Shown: positions 19,001 to 25,622 of the stretch, in pieces
Numbering within the stretch: position 1 is the first letter of the stretch
How the letters are laid out: every line of letters starts with the position of its first letter
Assembly: GCA_002426015.1 (NCBI GenBank)
Contig: DINS01000035.1
Coordinates: forward strand, 47,676-111,675
Direction of reading: 5' to 3'
From: Flavobacteriaceae bacterium UBA5534
Lineage (GTDB): Bacteria > Bacteroidota > Bacteroidia > Flavobacteriales > Flavobacteriaceae
DNA length: 64,000 nucleotides
Notes under the pieces: generated by a model
Told to the model about the DNA's origin: nothing
The model's input: the letters and a program-made list of their open reading frames with translations, nothing else
Databases searched by the model: none
Translations under genes and position numbers: made by a program

Positions 19001-22000
19001 AGCTACCTTCACAATTGAAGATACAACTGATCCAGTGATTGATACTCCTGCATCTGATGAAACTGTTGAGTGTGATGGTGCTGGTAACCTTGACCAATTA
19101 AATGCTTGGTTAGAAAGCCATGGAGGCGCTAGTGCTTCTGATACATGTTCTAGTATTGTTTGGTCTCATAACTTTGACGGATTGTCAGACTTATGTGGTG
19201 CTACAGGTGCTGCTACAGTAGAGTTTACTGCTACAGACGAATGTGGACGTTCATCTAAAACAACTGCAACATTTACTATCCAGGATACAACTGATCCAGT
19301 AATCGATACACCTGCTGCAAATTTAATTGTAGAGTGTGATGGTTCTGGTAACACAGCGGAATTAAATGCTTGGTTAGATAGTCATGGAGGCGCTAGTGCT
19401 TCTGATGATTGTTCAGGTATCACTTGGTCACATAACTTTACTGAATTATCAGATTTATGTGGTGCTACAGGTGCTGCTACAGTAGAGTTTACTGCTACTG
19501 ATGATTGTGGTCGTACAGCTAAAACAACAGCTACATTCACAATTGAAGATAATACAGCTCCTGTATTAACTGGTGTGATTCCTTCAGGTCAATCTAATGT
19601 GAATGCATGTTTTGACGATATGCCAATGGGTCCATCAGAAATAGAAATGGCTGCATTGTATTATGAAGCTTGTGGTGCTGTTGTAGTTACTAAAACATCT
19701 AAACCATTAGGTGATAACTGTAGCTGGGCTGTATTGCACAGATATGAAATAGCTGACGAATGTGGTAACTCGTTACCTCCAGTTAAAATTTACTACAATG
19801 GTGGTGATTATACCGCTCCAGAATTAATTTCTGAAGGGTCATTACCTCAAGGTCAATTAAATATGGAAGCATGTTACGATGCAATCCCAGAGGCTCCTAA
19901 AGATTCAGATATTGCAGCATTATTTGCTGACAATTGTGGAGGTCCTGTGACTGTAGTAGGTACTGAAAGCGTCACTGGCAACAATTGTGCTTGGGAAGCT
20001 GTTTATACATACACTGTTAAAGATGCATGTAACAACTATGCACCAAATGTAGTCGTAAGATATACAGGTGGTGACCATACTGCACCAGTACTGACTGGAA
20101 CAATCCCAATGGGTCAAAACAGCTTAAACTTATGTTTATCTGAAGCTCCAGTAGGACCAAGTATTCAAGATATTGCATCGCAATACACTGATAACTGTGG
20201 TGATGTGATTGTTACAAAAACTCCTCAAACTTGGGGTGATGACTGTAGCTGGATCAGACTATATGTTTACACTATCAAAGATGCATGTAACAATTATGCA
20301 GATGAGGTAAAAGTGTACTACAATGGTGGTGATCAATCTGCTCCTGTATTATCAGAACAATGTGTAAATGAAACTATGATTTACACAACTGAAGATGGTG
20401 CTGATTGCCCAGCTGTAGCTGGTACGTCCTTAACTGTCGGTCAGGTTATTGGTAGAGATACTGAATGGGATGTGGCTAATATCAAAGGCACATTACCTAA
20501 CTGTTTCACTGATAATTGTGCAGCTCCAGAAGAGTTGACTTATACAGTTGATTCTATTGAGATAGAGCCTCAAGACTCTTGTTCTACTATCATTACAATT
20601 AAATTTGATGTAGAAGATAATTGTGAGAACATTTATAGAGGATTTGAGTGCATCTTTATCATTGTTGATGATACTGCACCAGTTGTTGAATGTCCAGAAG
20701 GTGAAGACTTCGGTACAGACCCAACAATGTCTAACGGTGTGCCAGTAGGTGTTGCTGATAAAGCAAACTATACTGACAACTGTCAAGCTGATGGTATGAC
20801 ATCTACATTTACTGATGAATTATCTTCTGTTTATAATGCTGGCAATCAAGGCGGTGTATTTACAATCGAGTGCTACGTAGCTCAAGGAGATTTATTTGAT
20901 TATGTAGATTATGTTGTAACTGGAACAGATGGTAATGGATTACCAACATATACAGGTACATTGCGTATTAATGGAGCCTCTGGATATCCATTATATTTCA
21001 ACCAAACTACAAACCGTTGGGAAGGTTATTCCTTAGGCGGGCAAACTTTGAATTGGTATTCTGATACGCTATCATGTGATATCGCAGATTGGACCAATAA
21101 TAATACGACAATTTGTACAGCGATAGCCATTGATTGTAGTCAATTTGGTAGCTCTCCTTCAGAAGACTTCACATTAGTAAGAACATTTACTCATGATGAT
21201 GGATGTGGTAACGTAGGTGAGTGTAGTGTAACTTACACTTGGTCAGAAACTGCTGGTGATGTTATTTGTGGATATTCTATTACAGGAAACACTGCAAACG
21301 ACGGAGTTGTTAATACTGTTCCATTCTGTGGAACTACTTTAAGCACTGCCAAAGGGATCTACTATACTTACATTGGTACTGGTGATATCACGACGATTAG
21401 CACTTGTAGTGCCAATACAACCTATGATACCAAGTTAGGAGTATTCACAGATAGTGGTGCAACTTGTGTCGTTGGTAATGACGATCAGTTTAGTTGTGGT
21501 CATTCAATTAGACATTCAGAAGTTACTTTCGCTTCAGTTGATGGGCAGGAGTATCAAATCTATGTCACTGGCTTTGGTACAGCTACAGGTGATTTTGAAT
21601 TGTCTGTTGCTTGTGAAGAACCAGCAGCTCCAACAGTTGTTGAATGTGGTGGACCAGGAGAATCAGTTTCAGTTGATAACTATCCAAATAATGAGTCATT
21701 GGCATGGGCTTATACATCAAGTACAGGTGATCCATTGACAGTTAATTTTAGTGGACTCACTGAAGCAGGATATGATATAATCACTGTTTACGATGGTGTC
21801 AATGATGATGCACCAGTACTTGGTACATTTAGTGGAGATTTAACTGGTGATTCTGTAACATCTACTAGCGATTCAATATTCATTGTATTTGAGAGTGATA
21901 ACACTGTATCTGGATTCTCATTCGATGTGAATGTAGCTTGTGGTCAAACACCTCCTCCAGTTCAGGCTAGATCTGATGAAGAGGTTGTGATAGACTTCAA

Positions 22001-22259
22001 AGCATATCCTGTACCATTTGACAATGAAGTAACAATTTCATACTCATTCGAATTTGAAACTAACGTAGTTATTGAATTATATGATACTAAAGGTCTATTG
22101 ATCTTAAGTGCAGAAAACAATAATTACAAAGCAGGTTCATCTGATAGAACGAAATTCGATCTATCTAGAACTTCAAATCAAATGTTCTATGTGAAATTGA
22201 CGACTAGTCAAGGTTCGGTTACGAAGAAAATAGTGTCTTCGTCTCCTAACAGAAGATAA
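13089..22259 (+). CDS. Giant T9SS-secreted repeat protein, adhesin-like
   Basis: Up to 3,056 aa. The N-terminus is ambiguous: ATG at 13089 or 13095 gives a long pre-region, while ATG at 13197 starts directly at a signal peptide (MKALAFIALFLFGMGSVLGQ). Order after the signal: three Cys-rich modules ending YxGGDxxAPxL (to about 14035); two HYR-like modules; fourteen ECDG modules and one divergent copy (14538-19560); three more GGD modules (to about 20345); a Cys-rich unique region; a pre-peptidase C-terminal-like domain (about 21250-21620); a CUB-like domain (about 21640-21945); and a T9SS type A sorting tail (YPVPFDNEVTISY to the C-terminus). T9SS adhesins of this size serve surface attachment or gliding in related bacteria; that role here is inference. 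It has its own promoter and a strong terminator. Confidence 0.88.
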   Translation: MFMSNFTRSGGRAKFWQSATNLSCCSIDSLTKHLKSMKALAFIALFLFGMGSVLGQTTAERTVFFNRCYDDVPDAPFTIAQVEALFANDCPNGTISVDLETNLSGDNCNWTLVYTYFIKCDGVEVNDLKIDYYGGDRTAPALIGDFPPDQNNLNLCFDEIPAGPTEAEIAAYYADNCGGPVTVIKTGTPTGDNCSWSVTYDYEIYDQCNNKTDAKIEYNGGDTEAPSLIKDAEIPTGDPNMNVCFLNKAEGPTEEEIAALFEDNCSSVITVTKTEYSKGTDCKWMAVYDYTIQDECGNFAAPIQITYQGGDTEAPELFGVPADETVSCIDLIPEPADVTATDNCTEDLGKIDLVEDASQLGTACEGGIFIRTWTATDACGYSTSASQTITVLPAPKAQFDEPVDFTIDCGALANFQAPTLHYSNNVDGGACEISGDAPGTFEPFVGSCGSFVINYEFIDECDYKIEASLTVTVVDNTPPAVTPAVDLTVECDGSGNTAQLNAWLANNGGATATDNCGNVTWSNNFTSLSDLCGATGSATVEFTAVDDCGNDSKTTATFTIVDTTDPVITPAADMTVECDGSGNTAQLNAWLANHGGATASDTCSDVTWSHDFESLSDLCGATGSATVEFTATDDCGRSAKTTATFTIEDTTDPAITPAADMTVECDGSGNTAQLNAWLANHGGATASDTCSDVTWSHNFESLSDLCGATGAATVEFTATDDCGRSAKTTATFTIRDTHSPPITIEAQDLTVECDGEGNLQQLNNWLATHGGAAAYDLCSEVTWSHNFDGLSDLCGATGSATVLFTVTDDCGLSSSTSATFTIQDTTDPIITPASDMTVECDGLGNLQQLNAWLANHGGATASDACSSITWSNNFDGLSDLCGATGAATVEFTATDDCGRSSKTTATFTIQDTTNPSIDNAAEDMTVECDGLGNLQQLNAWLANNGGAEASDGCSNVTWSNDFTGLSDLCGATGSALVVFIAADECGRTSKTSATFTIEDTTPPAIDTPAADLTVECDGAGNTAQLNAWLNSYGGASASDSCGDVTWSHNFNGLSDLCGATGAATVEFTATDSCGLTSKTTATFTIEDTTDPVIGTQASDMTVECDGEGNTAQLAAWLANNGGATAYDSCGDVTWSNSCSGNGQGATEFVGTFSTHDGPNWQSEPGQPVLTGQEAAALLFGGVPSDYRISTDADPNNITNTSWASTLGEGCFIVAHDFSKDTNGEGYTNPMPWVTDTATSAYCNDNCGGYNPINYVYRVTGGQALCELSDECGATGSVTVEFTATDSCGRTATTTATFTIEDTTDPVIDTPASDETVECDGAGNLDQLNAWLESHGGASASDTCSSIVWSHNFDGLSDLCGATGAATVEFTATDECGRSSKTTATFTIEDTTDPVFEVEAMDMTVECDGAGNLDQLNAWLESHGGALAFDGCSGVTWSHNFDALSDLCGATGAATVEFTATDDCGRSAKTTATFTIEDTTDPVFTSVPADLLLECDQTAPDVNATAEDTCGSATVTYADYYEHTPWTPIVDGGDGSVDLSALPNGFTTTSSNTGSENSYIAVATTMVKSVNLSFDINFTTGDPGFEALIYVLNGTEVILATSNASGSVSVDLAPGDQFSIGVRTADDLFGNSVAVISNIVFTPIPLECPLTDCFIREFTAVDECGNTSIAHQIIRFQDTTAPVVVPAADLTVECDGDGNTAQLQAWLDSHGGATATDNCSDVTWSNDFEALSDLCGETGSATVTFTATDACNNAASTTATFTIEDTTDPVIDTQASDMTVECDGEGNTAQLAAWLANNGGATAYDSCGDVTWSNSCSGNGQGATEFVGTFSTHDGPNWQSEPGQPVLTGQEAAALLFGGVPSDYRISTDADPNNITNTSWASTLGEGCFIVAHDFSKDTNGEGYTNPMPWVTDTATSAYCNDNCGGYNPINYVYRVTGGQALCELSDECGATGSVTVEFTATDSCGRTSKTTATFTIEDTTDPVIDTPASDETVECDGAGNLDQLNAWLESHGGASASDTCSSIVWSHNFDGLSDLCGATGAATVEFTATDECGRSSKTTATFTIQDTTDPVIDTPAANLIVECDGSGNTAELNAWLDSHGGASASDDCSGITWSHNFTELSDLCGATGAATVEFTATDDCGRTAKTTATFTIEDNTAPVLTGVIPSGQSNVNACFDDMPMGPSEIEMAALYYEACGAVVVTKTSKPLGDNCSWAVLHRYEIADECGNSLPPVKIYYNGGDYTAPELISEGSLPQGQLNMEACYDAIPEAPKDSDIAALFADNCGGPVTVVGTESVTGNNCAWEAVYTYTVKDACNNYAPNVVVRYTGGDHTAPVLTGTIPMGQNSLNLCLSEAPVGPSIQDIASQYTDNCGDVIVTKTPQTWGDDCSWIRLYVYTIKDACNNYADEVKVYYNGGDQSAPVLSEQCVNETMIYTTEDGADCPAVAGTSLTVGQVIGRDTEWDVANIKGTLPNCFTDNCAAPEELTYTVDSIEIEPQDSCSTIITIKFDVEDNCENIYRGFECIFIIVDDTAPVVECPEGEDFGTDPTMSNGVPVGVADKANYTDNCQADGMTSTFTDELSSVYNAGNQGGVFTIECYVAQGDLFDYVDYVVTGTDGNGLPTYTGTLRINGASGYPLYFNQTTNRWEGYSLGGQTLNWYSDTLSCDIADWTNNNTTICTAIAIDCSQFGSSPSEDFTLVRTFTHDDGCGNVGECSVTYTWSETAGDVICGYSITGNTANDGVVNTVPFCGTTLSTAKGIYYTYIGTGDITTISTCSANTTYDTKLGVFTDSGATCVVGNDDQFSCGHSIRHSEVTFASVDGQEYQIYVTGFGTATGDFELSVACEEPAAPTVVECGGPGESVSVDNYPNNESLAWAYTSSTGDPLTVNFSGLTEAGYDIITVYDGVNDDAPVLGTFSGDLTGDSVTSTSDSIFIVFESDNTVSGFSFDVNVACGQTPPPVQARSDEEVVIDFKAYPVPFDNEVTISYSFEFETNVVIELYDTKGLLILSAENNNYKAGSSDRTKFDLSRTSNQMFYVKLTTSQGSVTKKIVSSSPNRR
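16341..17250 (+). repeat. Intragenic segmental duplication, copy 1
   Basis: About 910 bp (two modules, the first with a 130-aa insert) nearly identical to 18372-19281 at a constant offset of 2031 bp. Only scattered substitutions are seen, for example around 16349, 16369, 16865, 16936-16960 and 17035. Confidence 0.9.
18372..19281 (+). repeat. Intragenic segmental duplication, copy 2
   Basis: Second copy of the 910-bp segment starting at 16341. The reading frame is kept because the offset (2031 bp) is a multiple of three. Confidence 0.9.
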
Positions 22260-22280
22260 TTGTTTAACCTTTAATAAATG

Positions 22281-22317
22281 AAAAAGGGCTGCTATGAAAA
22301 TAGCGGCCCTTTTTTTA
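22281..22317 (+). terminator. Strong intrinsic terminator of the giant gene
   Basis: AGGGCTGCTAT (22285-22295), GAAA tetraloop, ATAGCGGCCCT (22300-22310), then a run of T. The 11-bp stem has one G-T pair. Confidence 0.93.
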
Positions 22318-22635
22318 TTCACAGATCAAACAATGGAATCATTGCCAGAACCATATAAATGTCTTAATGATTCTAGATAATTTATATTGAAGATTCAAAC
22401 AGATGGAATTGTTCAATTAAAAAAGCCAGCTACTATGCTGGCTTTTTTATATTCTATTTAGACATTATTTGTTTTGCTCTAGATAATTTAACCTATCTTT
22501 TTGCACATAATCATTCATTAAGTTAATGATTAGCAATCCAAAGTTGGCAAATTAATAAAATGGAAATGATTATTGGGTTGTCGTTTAATATTGTCAATAT
22601 CAATTTAAACTACAAAGGAAAAAAATTAGAATCAA
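22318..22635. other. Intergenic stretch between two terminators
   Basis: Apart from the hairpin at 22419-22449 I see no gene. A 15-codon frame from 22333 has no distinguishing feature. A small RNA ending at the second terminator is possible but no promoter is evident. Confidence 0.3.
22419..22449. terminator. Bidirectional intrinsic terminator
   Basis: GCCAGC (22425-22430), loop TACTAT, GCTGGC (22437-22442) with flanking A and T runs. It could end transcription from the minus-strand small gene at 22636 or serve as a backup for the giant gene. Confidence 0.8.
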
Positions 22636-22860
22636 TTATTTATTGTCATACAAATGACCGTCGGTAAAATCTTTGTAGCTTTCGTCTATTTCAAACTTAA
22701 AGGCATCATTGTTCATCAAACGTTTGTTTTCGGCTTTGAGCTTGTACATTTTTATGATGGCTAGCACTATGAAGAATAAGAAAACACCAGCTGTAACTAT
22801 CAAGACGATGGTAAGCTGCATTGTGCTGACCATGAGGTTTAGGTTAGATAAATTAAGCAT
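22636..22860 (-). CDS. Small single-span membrane protein
   Basis: 74 aa. One strong transmembrane helix (about residues 15-37, TIVLIVTAGVFLFFIVLAII) is followed by a basic stop-transfer region and an acidic C-terminal tail (FEIDESYKDFTDGHLYDNK) predicted to be cytoplasmic. A second ATG at residue 10 or 14 could be the true start. I recognise no family. It is transcribed divergently from the AAA+ cluster that begins at 23142, with 281 bp between them. Confidence 0.55.
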   Translation of the reverse strand: MLNLSNLNLMVSTMQLTIVLIVTAGVFLFFIVLAIIKMYKLKAENKRLMNNDAFKFEIDESYKDFTDGHLYDNK

Positions 22861-23141
22861 AACTTAAAATTTTTAGATTTGGTTTGGATTTCAAATATAC
22901 ACTTTATTTTTAATTGGTAACTATTTCATAATAAAATTGTTGCAATTTTTTATCAACACTAATTATCAAAATAATATTTCAAATCATCAATAGATAATTT
23001 GTAAAATTGATAATATGTAACATTTCTGTTGTTTTTTCTACTTATAATTTAGTCAGTATTTATTTTGAAACTGATATTTTTTAACGAAATTGCTACGTAT
23101 TAAAAAATTTTGTTCAACGCACTTTAAACACTCTACGCACT

Positions 23142-24488
23142 ATGTCTGATGATTTTGATTTATTAGAAACCAATTCTAACGAAAAAACAGGAAAAGTAGA
23201 TGTCAATTGGGGAAAAGCCATTGACACTATGAAATCTAAACTTGCACAAGAAGACGATCCAGAGGTTCGTCAAAAAATATTAAACGCAACATTGGACGAT
23301 GTTGTTGGTATGGCCGAAAAAGATAGAACCACACTTCTTGACGCCATAAAAGACTTAACTGATTACCAAGATGAAGTTGGAATTATATTTGAAAAATTCT
23401 CTTCATTAAATGCAAGCGAACAAAAAGTTATTGATGACGCTCAAAAAGCATTAGAACGCGCAAAAATTGAGCTCGAAGATGCTCAAAACAAACCAGATAC
23501 TTGGTGGAACAATCTTTGGGGACGCAAAAGCAAAATCAAAAAAGCAGAACAAGATTTAGTTGAAGCTGAAAAAATTCGTGCTGCTGCCGACAACAAAGCA
23601 AAAGCTATGTTCCAAGAGCGTATTGAGAGTGCCGATGTGCAAACATTGTTAAGTGAGCTATCATTCAAATCGCAAGCTGCTGTAACACGTTTAAAAAACC
23701 GTGAAGTTGAGATTAAAGAAGTAGAAGATAAGTTACAGGATGCTATAGTTGAAGCAACAAAAAATCACACTAAAGCACTTGAAAAAAAGAAGGAAGTAGA
23801 AGCAAAACTTGAAGAAAACTATGCGCTACTTAAACAAGCGCGTCAAGAGTTAGAAGAAATTGTTGACAAGCAATCAGCCGATTATGCACTGGCTATAGGT
23901 AAAGTAACAACATTAGAGCAAAAAGTTGAAGAGTTAGAAGGACTTAAAAATGCCTATACAACATTGGCAGCAAGTAAAGATAGCTTTGTACATAAGCACA
24001 ATCTAACAATAAAAGTATTAACATCTTTACGTAGTAATTTGCAAACTCATCGCGCAAAATTAAAGTCAGATACTGAAGAACGTCTTAAATATTATGATGG
24101 TTATGTAGTTGCTTTAAAAGCGAGAACAGACCAAGAGTTTGCTGCAATTTTAGAGCATTTAGGAGTTAAAACAGATGAGCATATTGGAGAAACTTTAGCA
24201 GCAATGCATACTGCAAGTGCAAAAGCACGTCAGGAAATGATGGACAATATTCCAGTTCATGAAAAGGTGATGCAAGGTGTTTACAGCAGTTATGCAGAAG
24301 CTTTACAGGAAATTAGAGCTAAAGATGTCGATATTCAAAAGAACTTTGCCGAACGTTATGGTATCGATATGAAAGAAATTTTCGAAGACTACTATAATGC
24401 CGATGCCAATGCTCCTTCGGGTGACGATGCTGGTAAACCAGCAGGTGCTCCTAAACCAGAAGCAGGAAAAGACGATTTGTTATCATAA
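23142..24488 (+). CDS. Long coiled-coil protein, first gene of the AAA+ cluster
   Basis: 448 aa, no signal peptide or membrane span. Almost the whole of residues 85-330 is charged heptad helix (for example KALERAKIELEDAQ, KKKEVEAKLEENYALLKQARQELEEI), followed by a helical domain and a Pro/Gly/Asp tail with a few Ala-Pro repeats. A Trp-rich break (TWWNNLWGRKSK, about residues 118-129) interrupts the coil. General layout recalls TelA-type toxic-anion-resistance proteins, but I see no shared motif and do not assign it. It is followed by a partial terminator, which may make it more abundant than the rest of the operon. It is probably a structural or adaptor subunit. Confidence 0.7.
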   Translation: MSDDFDLLETNSNEKTGKVDVNWGKAIDTMKSKLAQEDDPEVRQKILNATLDDVVGMAEKDRTTLLDAIKDLTDYQDEVGIIFEKFSSLNASEQKVIDDAQKALERAKIELEDAQNKPDTWWNNLWGRKSKIKKAEQDLVEAEKIRAAADNKAKAMFQERIESADVQTLLSELSFKSQAAVTRLKNREVEIKEVEDKLQDAIVEATKNHTKALEKKKEVEAKLEENYALLKQARQELEEIVDKQSADYALAIGKVTTLEQKVEELEGLKNAYTTLAASKDSFVHKHNLTIKVLTSLRSNLQTHRAKLKSDTEERLKYYDGYVVALKARTDQEFAAILEHLGVKTDEHIGETLAAMHTASAKARQEMMDNIPVHEKVMQGVYSSYAEALQEIRAKDVDIQKNFAERYGIDMKEIFEDYYNADANAPSGDDAGKPAGAPKPEAGKDDLLS

Positions 24489-24495
24489 GTATTTT

Positions 24496-24523
24496 AGCGC
24501 TTCTTCATGAAGCGCTTCTTTTC
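24496..24523 (+). terminator. Intra-operon hairpin, possible leaky terminator
   Basis: AGCGCTTC (24496-24503), loop TTCAT, GAAGCGCT (24509-24516), followed by TCTTTTCT. The 8-bp stem is perfect but the T-run is interrupted, so partial read-through to the next gene is likely. Confidence 0.55.
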
Positions 24524-24558
24524 TAAACTAATATTAAACGTTTCATTTTTAATAAAAA

Positions 24559-25620
24559 ATGTCAATCAATCATATTGTAACACCATTAGATTCAGCACAT
24601 CTCGACTCCAAAGAGCAATACGTGTTTTACCATAAAATGGTAGATTTTGCTTTAAAAGAGTTAATTGTTAGTGCGCAGCAAAATCACATATGTACTCAAA
24701 AAGAGATTGTATTTTTTAAGCAGTACTGTGATTTGTTATTATATTCAATCGAGGCAATGCGTGTTAAATATATGTATGATGCTGAAGATAATATGAAAGT
24801 CGATTTAACCGACTCTGGGTTTCCTAATTATTTAGAATTTAGGTATTTGTTTAACGACTTGTCACTTCGCGACAATTACATTAATAAACTTAAAGATGTT
24901 AATGAATTACAAGACGAATTCCTTGATCAAATTTTACGCAAAAAAGAGCCAGTAAGTAAAGACAAATTGTTTCAAGCAGCATCAATAGTATATTATACTT
25001 CTGTTGAGCAAAAATTTATTTTCAATCGTTTTGTACAAGGTAAAATTATAGAAGCACCACAAGGAATGTCTGCACAGTATATGACCAGCTGGAGTTTTTA
25101 TGATGTTGCTAATAACAGGCCTTATGTTTGTTTTATGTACTTTGATTATGAGGGTAAATATATTGACAGTTATAAAGATGAAATTTATGAGGTTTTAAAG
25201 AACAATGCTGATAGAGATATGAGTCTAGATACTATGGCTTATGGTATTGACAGAAAATTACCTGATGTAAAACCAAAGCATATAAAACGAATCGATTTAG
25301 GCCCATTTCATAATGTATTTGCAAAAGATGAAAACGAAATAACACATTCAATTTTAGAGAGTATTGCCAAAAAAGAAATTCCATTAGAGTCTTACGCTTT
25401 ATCTCTTAAAGTTGACGAAGTATTTTCTGGAAGTGAATTTACTGAAGGAGGCTACTTTTCAAAACAAACATTACAAAAATGGAGTGATACTGTTAATCAA
25501 AATTATGTATTTGCGCCACACCGAATTATTCAATTATTATATAGTAAAACACCAGAAATTATGAATAAACTAGCAAAGCCACCTATTCAAATTTCTGAAT
25601 TAAAAATTGATAACATATAA
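24559..25620 (+). CDS. Conserved hypothetical protein upstream of the AAA+ ATPase
   Basis: 353 aa, soluble, no signal peptide. The first half is alpha-helical (FYHKMVDFALKELI, EIVFFKQYCDLLLYSIEAM), and the second half has mixed strands (YVCFMYFDYEGKYID) with a helical C-terminus. I recognise no family or catalytic motif. It ends 2 nt before the AAA+ gene, so the two are almost certainly co-translated and their products may interact. It is plausibly a substrate adaptor or partner of the ATPase; this rests on position only. Confidence 0.65.
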   Translation: MSINHIVTPLDSAHLDSKEQYVFYHKMVDFALKELIVSAQQNHICTQKEIVFFKQYCDLLLYSIEAMRVKYMYDAEDNMKVDLTDSGFPNYLEFRYLFNDLSLRDNYINKLKDVNELQDEFLDQILRKKEPVSKDKLFQAASIVYYTSVEQKFIFNRFVQGKIIEAPQGMSAQYMTSWSFYDVANNRPYVCFMYFDYEGKYIDSYKDEIYEVLKNNADRDMSLDTMAYGIDRKLPDVKPKHIKRIDLGPFHNVFAKDENEITHSILESIAKKEIPLESYALSLKVDEVFSGSEFTEGGYFSKQTLQKWSDTVNQNYVFAPHRIIQLLYSKTPEIMNKLAKPPIQISELKIDNI

Positions 25621-25622
25621 TC

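Larger units (their letters stand above)
14538..19560 (+). repeat. Tandem ECDG beta-sandwich modules (14 copies plus one divergent)
   Basis: Each unit is about 85 aa (about 255 bp) with the order TVECDG, QLNAWL, GGA, CS-VTWS, LSDLCGATG, VEFTATDDCGR, TTATFTIEDTTDP. Copies are very similar at DNA level, the second and third being nearly identical, which indicates recent expansion or gene conversion. Conserved Cys residues in each unit suggest disulfides. Confidence 0.9.

Noticed and set aside
14538..19560. CRISPR-like or satellite array
   Set aside because: The unit is about 255 bp, in frame and coding for a disulfide-type module, with no short spacers.
22333..22380. 15-codon frame between the two terminators after the giant gene
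   Set aside because: No promoter, no bias and very short; cannot be distinguished from chance.
23142..24488. Naming the coiled-coil protein TelA or the cluster a tellurite-resistance system
   Set aside because: Only coiled-coil character is shared; no TerC, TerD or TelA motif is visible in any cluster gene.
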